Counted from the stretch's first letter, positions 17,326 through 27,409 are shown. The stretch: DNA of 41,389 nucleotides from Pediococcus stilesii (GCF_001437075.1 NZ_JQBX01000015.1:1-41389); one strand, 5' to 3'. Program-made: numbers and translations. The notes: generated from the letters alone by a model not told the origin.

Positions 17326-18249
17326 CTACTTTAAAAATCCGGCCTTATTAAGTCCTTTATATATTTTATCTGTCATCATATCATACCCCTTGTTGTTTGG
17401 ATGAAAGTGATCCGCATCTGACAAATAGTTATTCTTTTCTTTAGTATCAAATTGTTTTTGTTCTAATTGGCTTTTTTCAACAACGGCAATATCATCTTCC
17501 GTGCTTTCCTTAGCTAATTTTGACTGTTGGCTACTTGTCTTATATTGGCCGACCGATAGCGCATTGATGTCCACGAATACTGCGTTTGTAAAATAATCAG
17601 TCGTTGCCTGTGCCGTTGCGTTAAATGTTGTAATCGCATTTGTAATTGCCGTCACGTTTGGAAAATACACGAAAAATGGATTATAAACACCCACCATCGC
17701 AATTTTTATTTTAGGATTTATTCTTCGCGCAATTTTAAAGATCTCCTGTAAATTCTTTTGGTACTCAAGACTGGCTTTATTTACGTTTACGGTAATTTGA
17801 CTGGTGGAATCAGTAGCATCTTTTTGAAGTTTTTGAAAAAGGTCGTTACCACCGGCGGTCACAATTAAAATTTCACTTTTAGAAACTTCCTTTTGAATTT
17901 TAGATGACTTTTTTAGCCTTGCTAGAATTTGATCGCTTCTCTCACCACTAATTCCTTCATTATAAACCTGAACTTTTTTAATTTCAGACTTTTTACGGAT
18001 ATTCTTTGCTAACCGTTGTTGATAGCCATTTTGGTCCTTTAGATCGCCCACTCCTTGCGTCAATGAGTCTCCTAAAGCGAGAATATCGACCCTTTTTTGA
18101 ACTTTTGTCGTTGGCGAACTTGAGGTGTTTTTTGCATCATTTGGCTCAGAGCTAGGGTTATTTTTAAAGAATCCCATTCCAGCTAAAATTAATACCGTAA
18201 TGACCAAAATTCCAATAATGCTAAGTCCAACTTCTTTAATTATCTTCAT
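17326..18249 (-). CDS. SGNH/GDSL hydrolase, YpmR type
   Basis: A 307-residue protein starting at ATG 18249 (MKIIKEVGLSIIGILVITVL), with AGGTGGGAG upstream. The frame extends further up, but that part lies in a terminator and is not translated. After the membrane anchor comes a Ser/Asn-rich linker and the hydrolase domain: block I DILALGDSLTQGVGD with catalytic Ser, block III TAGGNDLF, and block V DADHFHPNNKGYDMM with Asp and His. It is probably an envelope lipase/esterase or acyl hydrolase; the substrate is unknown. It is the first gene of the ypmR-ypmS-yozE-ctpA cluster. Confidence 0.85.
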   Translation of the reverse strand: MKIIKEVGLSIIGILVITVLILAGMGFFKNNPSSEPNDAKNTSSSPTTKVQKRVDILALGDSLTQGVGDLKDQNGYQQRLAKNIRKKSEIKKVQVYNEGISGERSDQILARLKKSSKIQKEVSKSEILIVTAGGNDLFQKLQKDATDSTSQITVNVNKASLEYQKNLQEIFKIARRINPKIKIAMVGVYNPFFVYFPNVTAITNAITTFNATAQATTDYFTNAVFVDINALSVGQYKTSSQQSKLAKESTEDDIAVVEKSQLEQKQFDTKEKNNYLSDADHFHPNNKGYDMMTDKIYKGLNKAGFLK

Positions 18250-18259
18250 TTTCTCCCAC

Positions 18260-18305
18260 CTAAAAATAAATAGGGCTAAAACCGCGCTCGCCGATTTCAG
18301 CCCTA
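18260..18305 (-). terminator. Terminator between degV and ypmR
   Basis: On the minus strand TTAGGGCTGAAATCG and CGGTTTTAGCCCTA form a stem followed by TTTATTTTT. It starts just past the degV stop and ends before the ypmR ribosome site, so it may act as an attenuator for ypmR. Confidence 0.7.
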
Positions 18306-18308
18306 ACA

Positions 18309-19154
18309 CTAATCTTCAGTATAATATAGCAGACAAAATGCTCCCATACCAGTATGGGTTGCAATGATTGGTACCGTTTCTCGAACTACGATTTTATCCT
18401 CTGGGAAAAATTTTCCAACGTGCTCTTTCATTTCGTTTACCATGTCAAAAGCCTCGACATGTGAAATTCCAACGGCTCCGATTTGCTTGCTTTCCTGCAT
18501 TTTTTGATAAATATCCAGCCAGATTTTTTTCATGGCTTTCATTCCCCGAACCTTATTAACCACGTTCAGTTTACCATCTTTCACCTGTAGCAGTAATTTT
18601 ATATTTAATAAGCCACCAAGCATTCCGCTAATTTTACTTAAGCGACCACCTTTAACCAGATTTTCTAGATTAACAACACTTAAATACAAAGTCGTATGAT
18701 CTCGGATATGCTCGGCTCTAGCTAAGATTTCTGCTTTACTAGCCCCGTTTAAAGCCATTTTTGCTGCCTCTAAAACTTGAAATGCTAGTGCACGATCAGT
18801 AAATTGACTGTCGACTACCGTTACATCACTCTTGCTTAACTTAGCCGCTTGTTCTGCCGTATGGACCGTACCACTAATTGCCTCCAGCATGTTAAAACTG
18901 ATGACTTGGCTACCATCTTCACCTAGTTTATCGAACACTTCTACAAACTTGCCTAATGGTGGTTGACTGGTTTTAGGCAATGATTTCGAGGTTGCCATTT
19001 TTTTAATAAACTGATCATTGCTGATTGTTTCTCCTTCAACGTAAACTGTATCATCAATCATCACGCTTAAAGGAACAATTGAAATGTTATACTTTTTAAT
19101 TTCCTCTTCAGTAACACCACATGAAGAGTCAGTTACAATTTTAATCTGGGTCAT
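18309..19154 (-). CDS. DegV family fatty-acid-binding protein
   Basis: A 281-residue protein with the DegV fold. The N-terminal IKIVTDSSCGVTEEEIKKYN and the ISIVPLSVMIDD stretch are typical, followed by LPKTSQPPLGKFVEVF (the TSQPS-type lipid-contact motif), ISGTVHTAEQAAK, VVDSQFTDRALAFQVLEAAK and NLVKGGRLSKISGMLGGLLN. Family members (FakB) bind a fatty acid and present it to the kinase FakA; no FakA gene is in the window. ATG 19154 is fitted with a weak ribosome site (AAGTGTGAGAAG). A promoter lies at 19244-19271. Confidence 0.88.
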   Translation of the reverse strand: MTQIKIVTDSSCGVTEEEIKKYNISIVPLSVMIDDTVYVEGETISNDQFIKKMATSKSLPKTSQPPLGKFVEVFDKLGEDGSQVISFNMLEAISGTVHTAEQAAKLSKSDVTVVDSQFTDRALAFQVLEAAKMALNGASKAEILARAEHIRDHTTLYLSVVNLENLVKGGRLSKISGMLGGLLNIKLLLQVKDGKLNVVNKVRGMKAMKKIWLDIYQKMQESKQIGAVGISHVEAFDMVNEMKEHVGKFFPEDKIVVRETVPIIATHTGMGAFCLLYYTED

Positions 19155-19243
19155 CTTCTCACACTTTCCCTTATTTCTAATATTATTATTTACATAATAC
19201 CGTCTTAACGAAGAATTTTTCTAGTAGGTTAAGCATCCACACT

Positions 19244-19271
19244 ATTATAAAATATTCATCTAATTCCACAA
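19244..19271 (-). promoter_or_regulatory. Promoter of degV
   Basis: On the minus strand TTGTGG (19271-19266), a 16-base spacer and TATAAT (19249-19244). It lies about 90 bases before the degV start. Confidence 0.55.
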
Positions 19272-19319
19272 GTCTATTATAGCAATCCAAATTCATTTTT
19301 TGTTCGCTATTAAAAACTT

Positions 19320-19403
19320 TTATTCAAAATAATTTTTATCTTGTGCAGACGGCCAGTACTTTTTATTTTCTGTGCCATCAGAGACCTCCCAAAAATCACT
19401 AAA
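19320..19403 (-). pseudogene. Possible C-terminal gene fragment
   Basis: A start-less minus-strand stretch reads FSDFWEVSDGTENKKYWPSA and QDKNYFE before TAA at 19320-19322. The composition (Trp, Tyr, Asp, Pro) looks like a real protein tail. I do not recognise it. It lies between the glnQ terminator and the degV promoter, and may be a relic. Confidence 0.3.
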
Positions 19404-19407
19404 TATA

Positions 19408-19444
19408 CAAAAAAGTGACTGAGTTCTAACATCAGTCACTCTTT
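19408..19444 (-). terminator. Terminator after glnQ
   Basis: AGTGACTGA and TCAGTCACT form a perfect 9-bp stem, followed on the minus strand by TTTTTTG. It starts nine bases beyond the glnQ stop. Confidence 0.85.
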
Positions 19445-19448
19445 AAAA

Positions 19449-20186
19449 CTAAACATTCAAAACCTTATTTAGAAATTCTTTGGTTCGTTTGTTTTGTGGA
19501 TTACTAAAAATTTCGTTTGGAGTGCCTTCTTCCATGATATAACCGTCCGCCATAAAAATTACGCGATCGGCTACTTCCTTGGCAAAGCCCATCTCATGCG
19601 TAACTACAATCATGGTCATCCCGTCTTTTGCTAAGTCTTTCATTACCGCAAGCACATCTCCAACCATCTCGGGATCAAGCGCCGAAGTTGGCTCATCAAA
19701 CAGTATCATATCCGGTTTCATTGCTAATGTTCTCGCGATCGCAACCCGCTGCTTTTGACCTCCGGACAGTGACTTGGGATTAGCATCAAACTTGTCTTCC
19801 AATCCTACCCTTTTCAACAAATCTTTTGCCTCAACTTTGGCATCCTGCTTGTTTAGCTTTCCCAATTCAACCGGCGAAAGCATCACATTCTCCCCCACGG
19901 TTAAGTTGTTAAACAAATTAAAATGTTGAAACACCATTCCAATTTTTTCGCGGACATGGTTCATATTAATCTTTGCATCGTTTAAATCGTGACCATCGAC
20001 AATTATTTGACCAGCGGTGGGTTCTTCCAATTTATTTAACGTTCGAAGAAAGGTGCTCTTACCAGATCCAGATGGGCCAATCATAACCACCACTTCATTT
20101 TCTTGGACAGTTAAGTCTAGTCCTTTTAGAACTTCATTTGTTCCGTATGATTTTTGTAATTGATTTACCTGAATTTTAGCACTCAT
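19449..20186 (-). CDS. glnQ: Amino acid (glutamine) ABC transporter ATPase
   Basis: A 245-residue ATP-binding subunit of a polar amino acid importer. Walker [10 protein letters not shown] is at residues 37-45, the Q-loop at [15 protein letters not shown], the signature [16 protein letters not shown], Walker [17 protein letters not shown] and the switch His in [16 protein letters not shown]. The C-terminal [15 protein letters not shown] is usual for GlnQ/GltL-type proteins. The start codon overlaps the stop of the permease gene as ATGA, so the two are coupled. A GlnR/TnrA-type box upstream of the operon supports glutamine or another nitrogen source as the substrate. Confidence 0.92.
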   Translation of the reverse strand: MSAKIQVNQLQKSYGTNEVLKGLDLTVQENEVVVMIGPSGSGKSTFLRTLNKLEEPTAGQIIVDGHDLNDAKINMNHVREKIGMVFQHFNLFNNLTVGENVMLSPVELGKLNKQDAKVEAKDLLKRVGLEDKFDANPKSLSGGQKQRVAIARTLAMKPDMILFDEPTSALDPEMVGDVLAVMKDLAKDGMTMIVVTHEMGFAKEVADRVIFMADGYIMEEGTPNEIFSNPQNKRTKEFLNKVLNV

Positions 20187-21634
20187 GATTTCATCCTCCG
20201 TTCAACCCATTTTGATAGCCACGTCAGAAGCGTAATGATTATTAAGTAGATCAGGGCTACCATGGTCCAAATTTTAAATCCTTCTAAGTTTCTAGCAATT
20301 ATAATTTTACCGGTTTGTGTCAGTTCCAAAATACCAATAATCGACAGAATTGACGTGTCTTTCAGGGTAATAATGAATTGATTAATAAATGAAGGAACCA
20401 TTATTTTCAATCCCTGCGGTAAAATAACGCGGCGCATGGCCTTCCCATATGGTAACCCTAGTGAACGGGCCGCTTCCATTTGTCCATCATCGACAGCTTC
20501 AATACCACCTTTAACAAAAGCAGCGGTATATGCACCTTCGTTCAAGGTTAGTGTAATAATCCCCGCGATGAAAGCCGGAATTTTTTCACCAAGCAAATTG
20601 GGAACACCAGTATAAATAAACAAAGCTAAAACAAGTAAAGGTAGTCCTCTAAAAACGTAAATAACTGTTGTTGAAAAGCCATTCGCCAATTTATTCGGCA
20701 CGACACCCAATAGACCGATTAAAACTCCAAATATTGTTGCAAAAATGATTGAAAGCACGGTCAAAATAATTGTTTGGCCTAAGCCACCCATTAATGCGTC
20801 CTTGTTTTGATTCCAAAGATCAACAAAGGTATTTTGAGATTTGTCCTTCTTTTCGGAAGCCATCGCTGAGGCACCCAAATATTTTGTAACAATCTTTTCG
20901 TATTGCCCGTTGGCCTTAATTTCTTTTAAACCGGCATTAAATTTTTTTAGAAGTTCTTGATTTTTACCACGTTTAACGGCAAATCCATAGTAACCACCTT
21001 CTGCCGGTTTTGTAACAATTTTTAACTTTGCACCAGTTTTTATCGCATATTGCATAACAGGTTGATCTTCAAAACAGGCGACGGAATTTCCGGTTGAGAC
21101 ATCATCATACATGTTATTTGAATCATCGAAAGTTACGGTCGTAAAACCGTATTTTTTCTGAATACTTTTAGCGTAATCTCCCGCAGCCGTTCCAGTTTTT
21201 ATCGCCACCCGCTTCCCTTTTAAATCACTATAAGATTTGATTGACGAATTCTTTGCAACCGCCATAACTACGCCGGTCTTGAAGTATGAGTCTGAAAAAT
21301 CCATTTTTTGTTTACGCTCGTTTGTGATGGTTGTACCCGCAATCATTCCATCAATTTGGCCCGCATCAAGTGCTTGAACCGCGGCGTTAAATCCGATTGG
21401 TTTAATGTCCACTTTAAACCCTTCGTTTTTTGCAATTGTCTTCATGATATCGATATCAATTCCAACGTATTTATTTTGATCATTGGCAAACTCAAAGGGT
21501 GGGTATGTAACATCCGTTCCAATTTCGTATACCTTTTCAGCAGCATTCACATTAACAGGCTTGCTAAAAGCTAATCCCATTATAAAAATCACACCACAGA
21601 TGATACTTAATAATCCAATTCTTGCTCTCTTCAT
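20183..21634 (-). CDS. glnP: Glutamine ABC transporter, fused substrate-binding protein and permease
   Basis: A 483-residue fusion of the GlnP type found in lactobacilli and lactococci. The start is ATG 21634 ([20 protein letters not shown]) with GGAGGG six bases upstream. The signal peptide ends near VNAAEK. The periplasmic-type binding domain runs from about 33 to 260: [54 protein letters not shown]. The permease domain (about 280-483) has the HisM/GlnP helices and the EAA loop [20 protein letters not shown]. Only one binding domain is present, while Lactococcus GlnP has two. It forms an operon with glnQ. Confidence 0.92.
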   Translation of the reverse strand: MKRARIGLLSIICGVIFIMGLAFSKPVNVNAAEKVYEIGTDVTYPPFEFANDQNKYVGIDIDIMKTIAKNEGFKVDIKPIGFNAAVQALDAGQIDGMIAGTTITNERKQKMDFSDSYFKTGVVMAVAKNSSIKSYSDLKGKRVAIKTGTAAGDYAKSIQKKYGFTTVTFDDSNNMYDDVSTGNSVACFEDQPVMQYAIKTGAKLKIVTKPAEGGYYGFAVKRGKNQELLKKFNAGLKEIKANGQYEKIVTKYLGASAMASEKKDKSQNTFVDLWNQNKDALMGGLGQTIILTVLSIIFATIFGVLIGLLGVVPNKLANGFSTTVIYVFRGLPLLVLALFIYTGVPNLLGEKIPAFIAGIITLTLNEGAYTAAFVKGGIEAVDDGQMEAARSLGLPYGKAMRRVILPQGLKIMVPSFINQFIITLKDTSILSIIGILELTQTGKIIIARNLEGFKIWTMVALIYLIIITLLTWLSKWVERRMKS

Positions 21635-21649
21635 GGCGCCCTCCGTCCA

Positions 21650-21666
21650 TGTTATAAAATATAACA
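21650..21666 (-). promoter_or_regulatory. GlnR/TnrA-type operator
   Basis: TGTTATATTTTATAACA fits the GlnR/TnrA consensus TGTNA-N7-TNACA without mismatch, and the flanking A/T extends the palindrome to 19 bases. It lies 15 bases upstream of the glnP start codon, in the leader or core promoter, so binding would be expected to repress the glutamine transporter when nitrogen is plentiful. A possible -10 TATGAT is further upstream, but the promoter is not certain. Confidence 0.75.
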
Positions 21667-21726
21667 TTAAAAATTAAAATAAATATATCATATTTTTTTA
21701 ATTTTGAGAAGCATTAACTAATATTA

Positions 21727-21762
21727 CAAAAAAGAGGCCGTGTAAATAAACACGAACCTCTG
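21727..21762 (-). terminator. Terminator after dfrA
   Basis: On the minus strand AGAGGTTCGTGT and ACACGGCCTCT form a stem followed by TTTTTTG. It separates the cca-thyA-dfrA operon from the glnPQ operon. Confidence 0.8.
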
Positions 21763-21790
21763 AATAGATCTATTTTAAATTAGAATACAA

Positions 21791-22282
21791 TTAATCAATA
21801 ATTCGACGCCAGACTTGGAAGCTGTGTTTGGGGGCGGCCTCCGTTTTATCTACCAATTTTTCTGAAACTAGTTTAAAAATTTTTTCCGGAATTGCTGGTG
21901 CAAAAACATCGCAATTGTAATCACCATCTACACGAGTAACTAATAATTCATCCGCGTATTTCAAAAGATGATTATACAAAAACGCCCCACCAATCACGTA
22001 GTACTTGTTTTCAGAGTGATTATCAGTGATCTTTTCTAGTTCTTCAAAAGAACTGACCCCTACAATCCCATTCGGTAGGGTGTCTGTGTGATGCGTTAAA
22101 ACGATGTTGTCACGATTAGGTAGCGGTTTTCCAATCGAATTAAAAGTTTTTCTTCCCATAACGACCGTATTTCCGGTTGTTGTTTTTTTAAAAAACAGCA
22201 TATCGTCTGGAATTTTCCAGGGAATTGTTTGTGACTTGCCAATTCCGTGCTTTGAATCTTCGGCCCAAATCATTGAAATCAA
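21791..22282 (-). CDS. dfrA: Dihydrofolate reductase
   Basis: A 163-residue enzyme that regenerates tetrahydrofolate from the dihydrofolate made by thymidylate synthase. Conserved elements are MIWAEDSKHGIGKSQTIPWK (Met20-type loop with IPW), the acidic proton-relay region IPDDMLFFKK, the cofactor-binding TVVMGRKTFNSIGKPLPNRD, and YYVIGGAFLYNHLLKYADEL. The length is usual for the chromosomal enzyme of lactobacilli. It follows thyA by 19 bases, the common thyA-dfrA pairing, and ends in a terminator. Confidence 0.95.
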   Translation of the reverse strand: MISMIWAEDSKHGIGKSQTIPWKIPDDMLFFKKTTTGNTVVMGRKTFNSIGKPLPNRDNIVLTHHTDTLPNGIVGVSSFEELEKITDNHSENKYYVIGGAFLYNHLLKYADELLVTRVDGDYNCDVFAPAIPEKIFKLVSEKLVDKTEAAPKHSFQVWRRIID

Positions 22283-22301
22283 GATAACATCCTCCTAAAA
22301 T

Positions 22302-23252
22302 TTAAACTGCTACGGGAGCCTTAATTGCCGGATAAGGATCATAGCCTTCAATCGCGATGTCTTCTGGCTCATAGTCAAAAATACTATCATGGACATTATT
22401 GAATTTTAGTTTGGGTGTTGCATGTGGTGTTCGAGTAAGCTGCTCTTTTACTTGTTCAATATGATTCGAATAAATGTGCGCATCGCCTAAGGTATGCACA
22501 AATTCACCAACTTCAAGTCCCGTTGCCTTTGCAATCAAAGACGTTAGCAAAGCATAGCTCGCAATGTTAAAAGGAACTCCTAAGAAAATATCACCACTAC
22601 GCTGATACAACTGACAGCTTAATTTGCCATCGGCAACATAAAATTGAAACAACGTATGACATGGTGGTAGAGCTGCAGTTGGTACATCTTCTGGATTCCA
22701 AGCGGTAACGATCATGCGCCTTGAATCAGGATTATTCTTAATCATTTCAATTACGTCTGAAATTTGATCAATCGTTTCACCCGTGCTCGTTTTCCAAGCC
22801 CGCCATTGTTTACCGTAGACATTACCTAAATCGCCATATTTCTGTGCAAATTGATCATTTTCTAAAATTTGGTTATTGAATCGTTCTTTTTCAATTTTAT
22901 ATAATGCATTAAAATCTGCATCAATTATTGCTCGGTGTCCAAAGTCAGTCATATCTGGGCCCTTATATTCGTCACTCTCAATCCATTTTTTAAAAGCCCA
23001 CTCATCCCAAATATGGTTATTGTGTTGAAGCAAATATTTAATGTTTGTATCACCCTTTAAAAACCACAACAACTCGCTTTTAATTAGTCCAAATGGTACT
23101 CGTTTTGTCGTTAGTAAAGGAAATCCCTCACTTAAATCAAAACGCATTTGATATCCAAAAGTGCTTAGTGTCCCGGTATTAGTCCGATCACCTTTTTGAT
23201 GCCCATTTTCTAAAACGTATCTTTCTAAATCAAGGTATTGATCTTCAAGCAT
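22302..23252 (-). CDS. thyA: Thymidylate synthase
   Basis: A 316-residue enzyme converting dUMP and methylene-tetrahydrofolate to dTMP. The start is ATG 23252 ([17 protein letters not shown]), preceded by AGGAGA at six bases; two upstream in-frame ATGs are too close to that site. The length equals that of the classical Lactobacillus casei enzyme, including the insertion (about residues 90-140) typical of that type. Motifs: [20 protein letters not shown], the catalytic Cys in [13 protein letters not shown] near 198, [20 protein letters not shown], and the C-terminal [10 protein letters not shown]. The start lies just inside the end of the ABC-F gene, so translation is coupled. Confidence 0.96.
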   Translation of the reverse strand: MLEDQYLDLERYVLENGHQKGDRTNTGTLSTFGYQMRFDLSEGFPLLTTKRVPFGLIKSELLWFLKGDTNIKYLLQHNNHIWDEWAFKKWIESDEYKGPDMTDFGHRAIIDADFNALYKIEKERFNNQILENDQFAQKYGDLGNVYGKQWRAWKTSTGETIDQISDVIEMIKNNPDSRRMIVTAWNPEDVPTAALPPCHTLFQFYVADGKLSCQLYQRSGDIFLGVPFNIASYALLTSLIAKATGLEVGEFVHTLGDAHIYSNHIEQVKEQLTRTPHATPKLKFNNVHDSIFDYEPEDIAIEGYDPYPAIKAPVAV

Positions 23253-23262
23253 TATCATTCTC

Positions 23263-25140
23263 CTATTCTTCAAAACTTTCTAAATACTCCCACCGTTCCA
23301 TCTTTTCTTCCAGTTGAGCTGATATATCGTTTAATTCTTTTTGTAACTCCGATAGTTTACCATAATCTGCCGAATTTTCGTTCATTTGGTTGCTAACATG
23401 CGTAGATTGTCGCTCTAATTGGTCGATTTCAGACTCAATGGTTTGCCACTCTTTTTCTTCAGAATAAGTTCTTTTTTTCTTTTTAATTTGCTCTATTTTA
23501 ACATTATTTTTTTCAGGAGATTTGGGTTTTGTCGTCGTCGTGCTTTGGCGGTTCAAATAATCACTTATCGACCCCGTAAACTGCTCAATTTGACCGTCGC
23601 CATCGAAAATTAGCAGCTGGTCGCTCACTTTATCTAGGAAGTAGCGATCATGTGAAACCGTGATGATGGTTCCTTTGAAACTATTTAAATAACCCTCTAA
23701 AACAGTCAGCGTTGCAATATCAAGATCATTAGTTGGTTCGTCCAGAAGTAAAACGTTCGGCTGCTCCATCAAAATTTTAATTAAATATAACCGCCGCTTT
23801 TCTCCTCCCGATAACTTTTTAATTAAGCTTCCATGCATAAAGCTTGGAAAGAGGAATTGTTCCAATAAACTGGTCACGCTGACCTTTTCGCCATCTTTGT
23901 TGGTAACCTCTTGACCAATTTCCTTCAGATAATTAATCACGCGCTTATCTTCAGGAATTGGTTCCATTTTTTGAGTGTAATACCCAATTTTAACGGTTTC
24001 GCCAATATCAATGGTGCCACTTTGGATTGGTAGTAGACCCGCAATTGCATTTAAAAACGATGACTTTCCAGCTCCATTTGCTCCAGTAATGCCAATTCGG
24101 TCGCCAGCTTGAATTAGTTTTGAAAAATTGTTTGTAATCTGATGTTTCCCGACCATTAAACTAAGTTGGTTGATTTCGATTACCTTTTTTCCTAAACGCT
24201 GTTGAGTAAGTCCGATTTCAATGTTTTGCTCCACTTCTTTAGGAGCGTGCACTGACTGATCTAATTTTTCAAAGTTATTAATTCGAGCCTGTTGTTTAGT
24301 TCCACGAGCTTGTGGTCCACGTTTCATCCACTCTAACTCTTGCTTGTATAATTTATATTCCTTTTGCTTGCTAGCCTCATTTTGCTGCTCACGAAGCGCC
24401 TTTTGTTCAACATATTTTTGATAGTTACCTTCATATTCAATTAACTCGCCAAAGCTAAGTTCCCAGATTCGGTTAGTTACCCTATCCAAAAAGTAGCGAT
24501 CATGTGTAACAAGCAATAATGATCCCTTATAATCAGCTAAATATTTTTCCAGCCATTCAATTGAATCAAAGTCTAAATGATTAGTTGGCTCGTCTAAAAT
24601 CAATAAATCAGCCGGTTCCAACAACGCCTGAGCCAAGGCAACTCGTTTAACCTGACCACCCGAGAGTTCATTGATGTTCGAATCCAACATATCAACATGT
24701 AATTGAGTTAGTATAGTTTTAATATTACTCTCAGTATTCCACGCATCCAATTGGTTCATTTCGTTTTCCAATTTAGAAAATTTTTCAAAAAGCCCATCGG
24801 CTGTTGGATCAGCCGTATACTTCTCCAAAATTTCTTCATAACGCTTAATTACCTGAAAAACGCGTAAATCACCGCTGTATATAAAATCACGCACGGTTTT
24901 AAACTGACTAATTTCTTCGCTTTGTTTCAAGTAAGCAATTCGATAATCATTGGGAGTCTCAATTTGTCCTGAATCGGCCGGATCAATATTCGAAATTGCA
25001 TTGAGTAGATTGGTCTTTCCAGAGCCATTTGTTCCAATTAAACCGATACGATCACGTTCATTAATCACAAAATCGATTGATTTAAAAAGCTTTTTTTCGC
25101 CATATGTTTTGGTTAACTGCTTACCTTTTAATATTTTCAT
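23263..25140 (-). CDS. ABC-F family ATPase
   Basis: A 625-residue protein with two ATP-binding cassettes and no membrane segment. Cassette 1 has Walker A GTNGSGKT (36-43) and signature LSGGQVKR; cassette 2 has Walker A GANGAGKS and signature LSGGEKRR. Both have [16 protein letters not shown] Walker B ends. The charged linker between them ([20 protein letters not shown] and on) and the C-terminal coiled coil (about 540-620) resemble the Uup type. ABC-F proteins act on ribosomes; some protect from antibiotics, others resolve stalled translation. Without resistance-type linker features I favour a housekeeping role. It overlaps cca by ATGA. Confidence 0.88.
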   Translation of the reverse strand: MKILKGKQLTKTYGEKKLFKSIDFVINERDRIGLIGTNGSGKTNLLNAISNIDPADSGQIETPNDYRIAYLKQSEEISQFKTVRDFIYSGDLRVFQVIKRYEEILEKYTADPTADGLFEKFSKLENEMNQLDAWNTESNIKTILTQLHVDMLDSNINELSGGQVKRVALAQALLEPADLLILDEPTNHLDFDSIEWLEKYLADYKGSLLLVTHDRYFLDRVTNRIWELSFGELIEYEGNYQKYVEQKALREQQNEASKQKEYKLYKQELEWMKRGPQARGTKQQARINNFEKLDQSVHAPKEVEQNIEIGLTQQRLGKKVIEINQLSLMVGKHQITNNFSKLIQAGDRIGITGANGAGKSSFLNAIAGLLPIQSGTIDIGETVKIGYYTQKMEPIPEDKRVINYLKEIGQEVTNKDGEKVSVTSLLEQFLFPSFMHGSLIKKLSGGEKRRLYLIKILMEQPNVLLLDEPTNDLDIATLTVLEGYLNSFKGTIITVSHDRYFLDKVSDQLLIFDGDGQIEQFTGSISDYLNRQSTTTTKPKSPEKNNVKIEQIKKKKRTYSEEKEWQTIESEIDQLERQSTHVSNQMNENSADYGKLSELQKELNDISAQLEEKMERWEYLESFEE

Positions 25141-26351
25141 GCTCGACTATCTTTCTGTATTGTATTTGCTAATTTTAATAATTGCGTATGCTCGTTTTGA
25201 ACTTGATCATTAATGATCATTTCTTTAATTCTATTTAAAATTATTCCCATTTCTGGACCTGGTTTAACGACTCCAGCTTTAATTAAGTCTTTTCCAGTAA
25301 TTGCGACTTCATTTGCGTTCTTTACTTGAAGTTGACTGTAGACTGTCATCCATTTTGTTTGATCTTTCCCTAAAATTCCGGAAACTTGAATGGCATTTTG
25401 AACGTTAATTTTTCCCGCTTTAAATAGGCGCATACGATCCACTTTTACATCATTTTGCATTTCTAAAACTGAAGTGGTTGCAATTACACTTTTAATTACA
25501 TCATTTGAAGTTTTCCATTGTTTTAAAAAGCTCGTGATTTGAGTCTGGTCGATTTCTAATAACCAAGTAATCAAAGTCCAAACCTGCTCTTCATTTGCTA
25601 GTTGATTAAGCTTTAAATCAGTTAGTTTTCTTAATTTGTTTTTCTGATTCTTAAAACCTGGACAATACTCGCTTAGTCCCGTTCCCAGCATATCAATTAA
25701 ACCACGATTTGGATTTTGACCAAGCATCATTTTTTGAAACTCTACGAGGGTTCTTTCAACCGATATTTTAGCCAAAAGATAATTATTTTCACTGATAGCA
25801 CTCAGCGTTTGCTTATTGATTACAAAATCTAATTGGCTTGCAAAACGAACCGCTCGCATCATTCGTAATGCATCTTCATGGAAACGCTCATGCGGATCGC
25901 CAACAGCTTTGATTATTTTTTTATTTAAATCATCAACACCATCAAAAATATCGATAATCGTTCGATCTTCTCGTAAGGCCAACGCATTAATTGTAAAATC
26001 GCGACGCATCAGATCTTCTTTTAGCGATCTGACAAAGGTTACCTTATCTGGACGGCGAAAATCTTGATAACCACTTTCAGTTCTAAACGTGGTTACTTCA
26101 TATCCATTTCCATCATGAATTACCATAACCGTGCCATGCTCAATTCCAGTATCAATTGTTTTTTTAAAAATTTGTTTTATTTCTGCAGGATACGCGCTGG
26201 AAGCAATATCGACATCATGAATTTTCTTATTTAAAAGCGTATCACGTACGCTTCCACCAACAAAGTATGCTTCATAACCCGCGTTTTCAATTTGTTGTAA
26301 AACGGTTCGAGCATCTTCAAACTCTTGGGGCATTTTTTCTATTTGCACCAT
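25137..26351 (-). CDS. cca: CCA tRNA nucleotidyltransferase
   Basis: About 404 residues; adds or repairs the 3' CCA of tRNAs. N-terminal features: AGYEAYFVGGSVRDTLLNKK (nucleotidyltransferase G-G/S motif), the metal-binding DVDIASSAYP, GTVMVIHDGNGYEVTTFRTE, then RRDFTINALALRED and DALRMMRAVRFASQL with the basic residues that select ATP/CTP. The C-terminal half is the helical tRNA-binding region. Start: an in-frame ATG at 26363 is also open; ATG 26351 (MVQIEKMPQEF) matches the usual family N-terminus, though neither has a strong ribosome site. It leads the cca-ABC-F-thyA-dfrA operon. Confidence 0.93.
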   Translation of the reverse strand: MVQIEKMPQEFEDARTVLQQIENAGYEAYFVGGSVRDTLLNKKIHDVDIASSAYPAEIKQIFKKTIDTGIEHGTVMVIHDGNGYEVTTFRTESGYQDFRRPDKVTFVRSLKEDLMRRDFTINALALREDRTIIDIFDGVDDLNKKIIKAVGDPHERFHEDALRMMRAVRFASQLDFVINKQTLSAISENNYLLAKISVERTLVEFQKMMLGQNPNRGLIDMLGTGLSEYCPGFKNQKNKLRKLTDLKLNQLANEEQVWTLITWLLEIDQTQITSFLKQWKTSNDVIKSVIATTSVLEMQNDVKVDRMRLFKAGKINVQNAIQVSGILGKDQTKWMTVYSQLQVKNANEVAITGKDLIKAGVVKPGPEMGIILNRIKEMIINDQVQNEHTQLLKLANTIQKDSRA

Positions 26352-26397
26352 TCTCACATCCATTCTACTTTTAATATTAACAGAATTAAGTCTTGTT

Positions 26398-26428
26398 TTG
26401 AAAAGGAACTTACCGCCTATGGTATGAT
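26398..26428 (+). promoter_or_regulatory. Promoter of the yitT-family gene
   Basis: TTGAAA (26398-26403) and an extended -10 TG-G-TATGAT (26420-26428) with a 19-base spacer. It is the only plus-strand promoter evident in the right half and faces away from cca. Confidence 0.5.
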
Positions 26429-26464
26429 TATTTCAGACATGTTAGAAATATAAGGAGGTTCATT

Positions 26465-27346
26465 ATGCAAAAAGATGAATCTGTTCGCTTCTTAGATTTT
26501 ATAATGATTACATTGGGATGTTCTTTATACGGTTTAGGACTTGCAGTTGTTAACATTCCTAATAACTTGGCTGAGGGTGGCGTTACTGGTATTACCTTAA
26601 TTATCCGAGCACTATTGGGCGTCGACCCGGCCCTCTCAACCATTTTAATTAACATACCGTTAATTTTCATTGGTTATCGTTTTTTGGGTAAACGAGCTTT
26701 AATTTACACTATATTCGGGACTTTTGCACTTTCGTTTTGGTTATACGTTTGGCAACGAGTACCAATTGCATTAAATATTCACCATGATATGTTTATTGCT
26801 GGTATTTTAGCCGGAATTGCTGGTGGATTAGGAAGTGGTTTGGTTTATCGCTTCGGCGGTACAACCGGCGGTACCGACGTTGTTGCTCGAATTCTAGAGA
26901 AACGCCGTGGAATTCCAATGGGACATACCTTATTTGCCCTTGACGCCGTTGTTTTAACCATCTCACTATGCTATATCGATGTCTTACACATGATGTATAC
27001 GCTACTGGCCGCGTACGTCTTCTCACGCTTGGTTTCACTTACTCAAGTTGGTGCATATGCTGGCCACGGTTTACTGATTATTAGCAGTAAAAATCATGAA
27101 ATTGCCGACGCGTTGATGGATGAATTAGAACGAGGCGCAAGCTATCTTCATATGTCAGGAGCATATTCAAAAGAAGAACGCGACATGGTCTATTGCGTGA
27201 TTGGACCGAATGAATTAAATGTGGCGAAACGCATTATCGATCGAATCGACCCCCACGCATTCACTTCCGTTATCGACGTTCACGAAGCAATTGGCGAAGG
27301 TTTCACGTACGATTCACCAAGTTCTAGCAATAAAATTAGACTTTAA
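26465..27346 (+). CDS. YitT family membrane protein (DUF161/DUF2179)
   Basis: A 293-residue protein with AAGGAGG six bases before ATG. The N-terminal 200 residues form about five or six membrane helices with the family's NNLAEGGVTGITLII, IFIGYRFLGKRALIYTIFGT, GGLGSGLVYRFGGTTGGTDV and VSLTQVGAYAGHGLLIIS. The C-terminal 80 residues form the cytosolic DUF2179 domain (ELERGASYLHMSGAYSKEER, then DPHAFTSVIDVHEAIGEGF). Molecular function is not established for this very common Firmicute family. It is transcribed alone, opposite to its neighbours, with a strong terminator behind it. Confidence 0.88.
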   Translation: MQKDESVRFLDFIMITLGCSLYGLGLAVVNIPNNLAEGGVTGITLIIRALLGVDPALSTILINIPLIFIGYRFLGKRALIYTIFGTFALSFWLYVWQRVPIALNIHHDMFIAGILAGIAGGLGSGLVYRFGGTTGGTDVVARILEKRRGIPMGHTLFALDAVVLTISLCYIDVLHMMYTLLAAYVFSRLVSLTQVGAYAGHGLLIISSKNHEIADALMDELERGASYLHMSGAYSKEERDMVYCVIGPNELNVAKRIIDRIDPHAFTSVIDVHEAIGEGFTYDSPSSSNKIRL

Positions 27347-27399
27347 AAAACATGGGACTTTTGCCTTAAGTAATGAATGGCAAAATCCCATGTTTTTGT
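27345..27399. terminator. Bidirectional terminator between yitT-family and deoxyribosyltransferase genes
   Basis: AAAAACATGGGA and TCCCATGTTTTTG, with an inner TTTTGCC/GGCAAAA stem, separate two convergent genes. Confidence 0.85.
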
Positions 27400-27409
27400 T
27401 TTTATTTAA

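Noticed and set aside
19309-19388. A 22-codon ORF with a good GGAGG (MAQKIKSTGRL...)
   Set aside because: It overlaps in another frame a more protein-like tail (19320-19403); no conservation can be judged and the GGAGG is likely chance.
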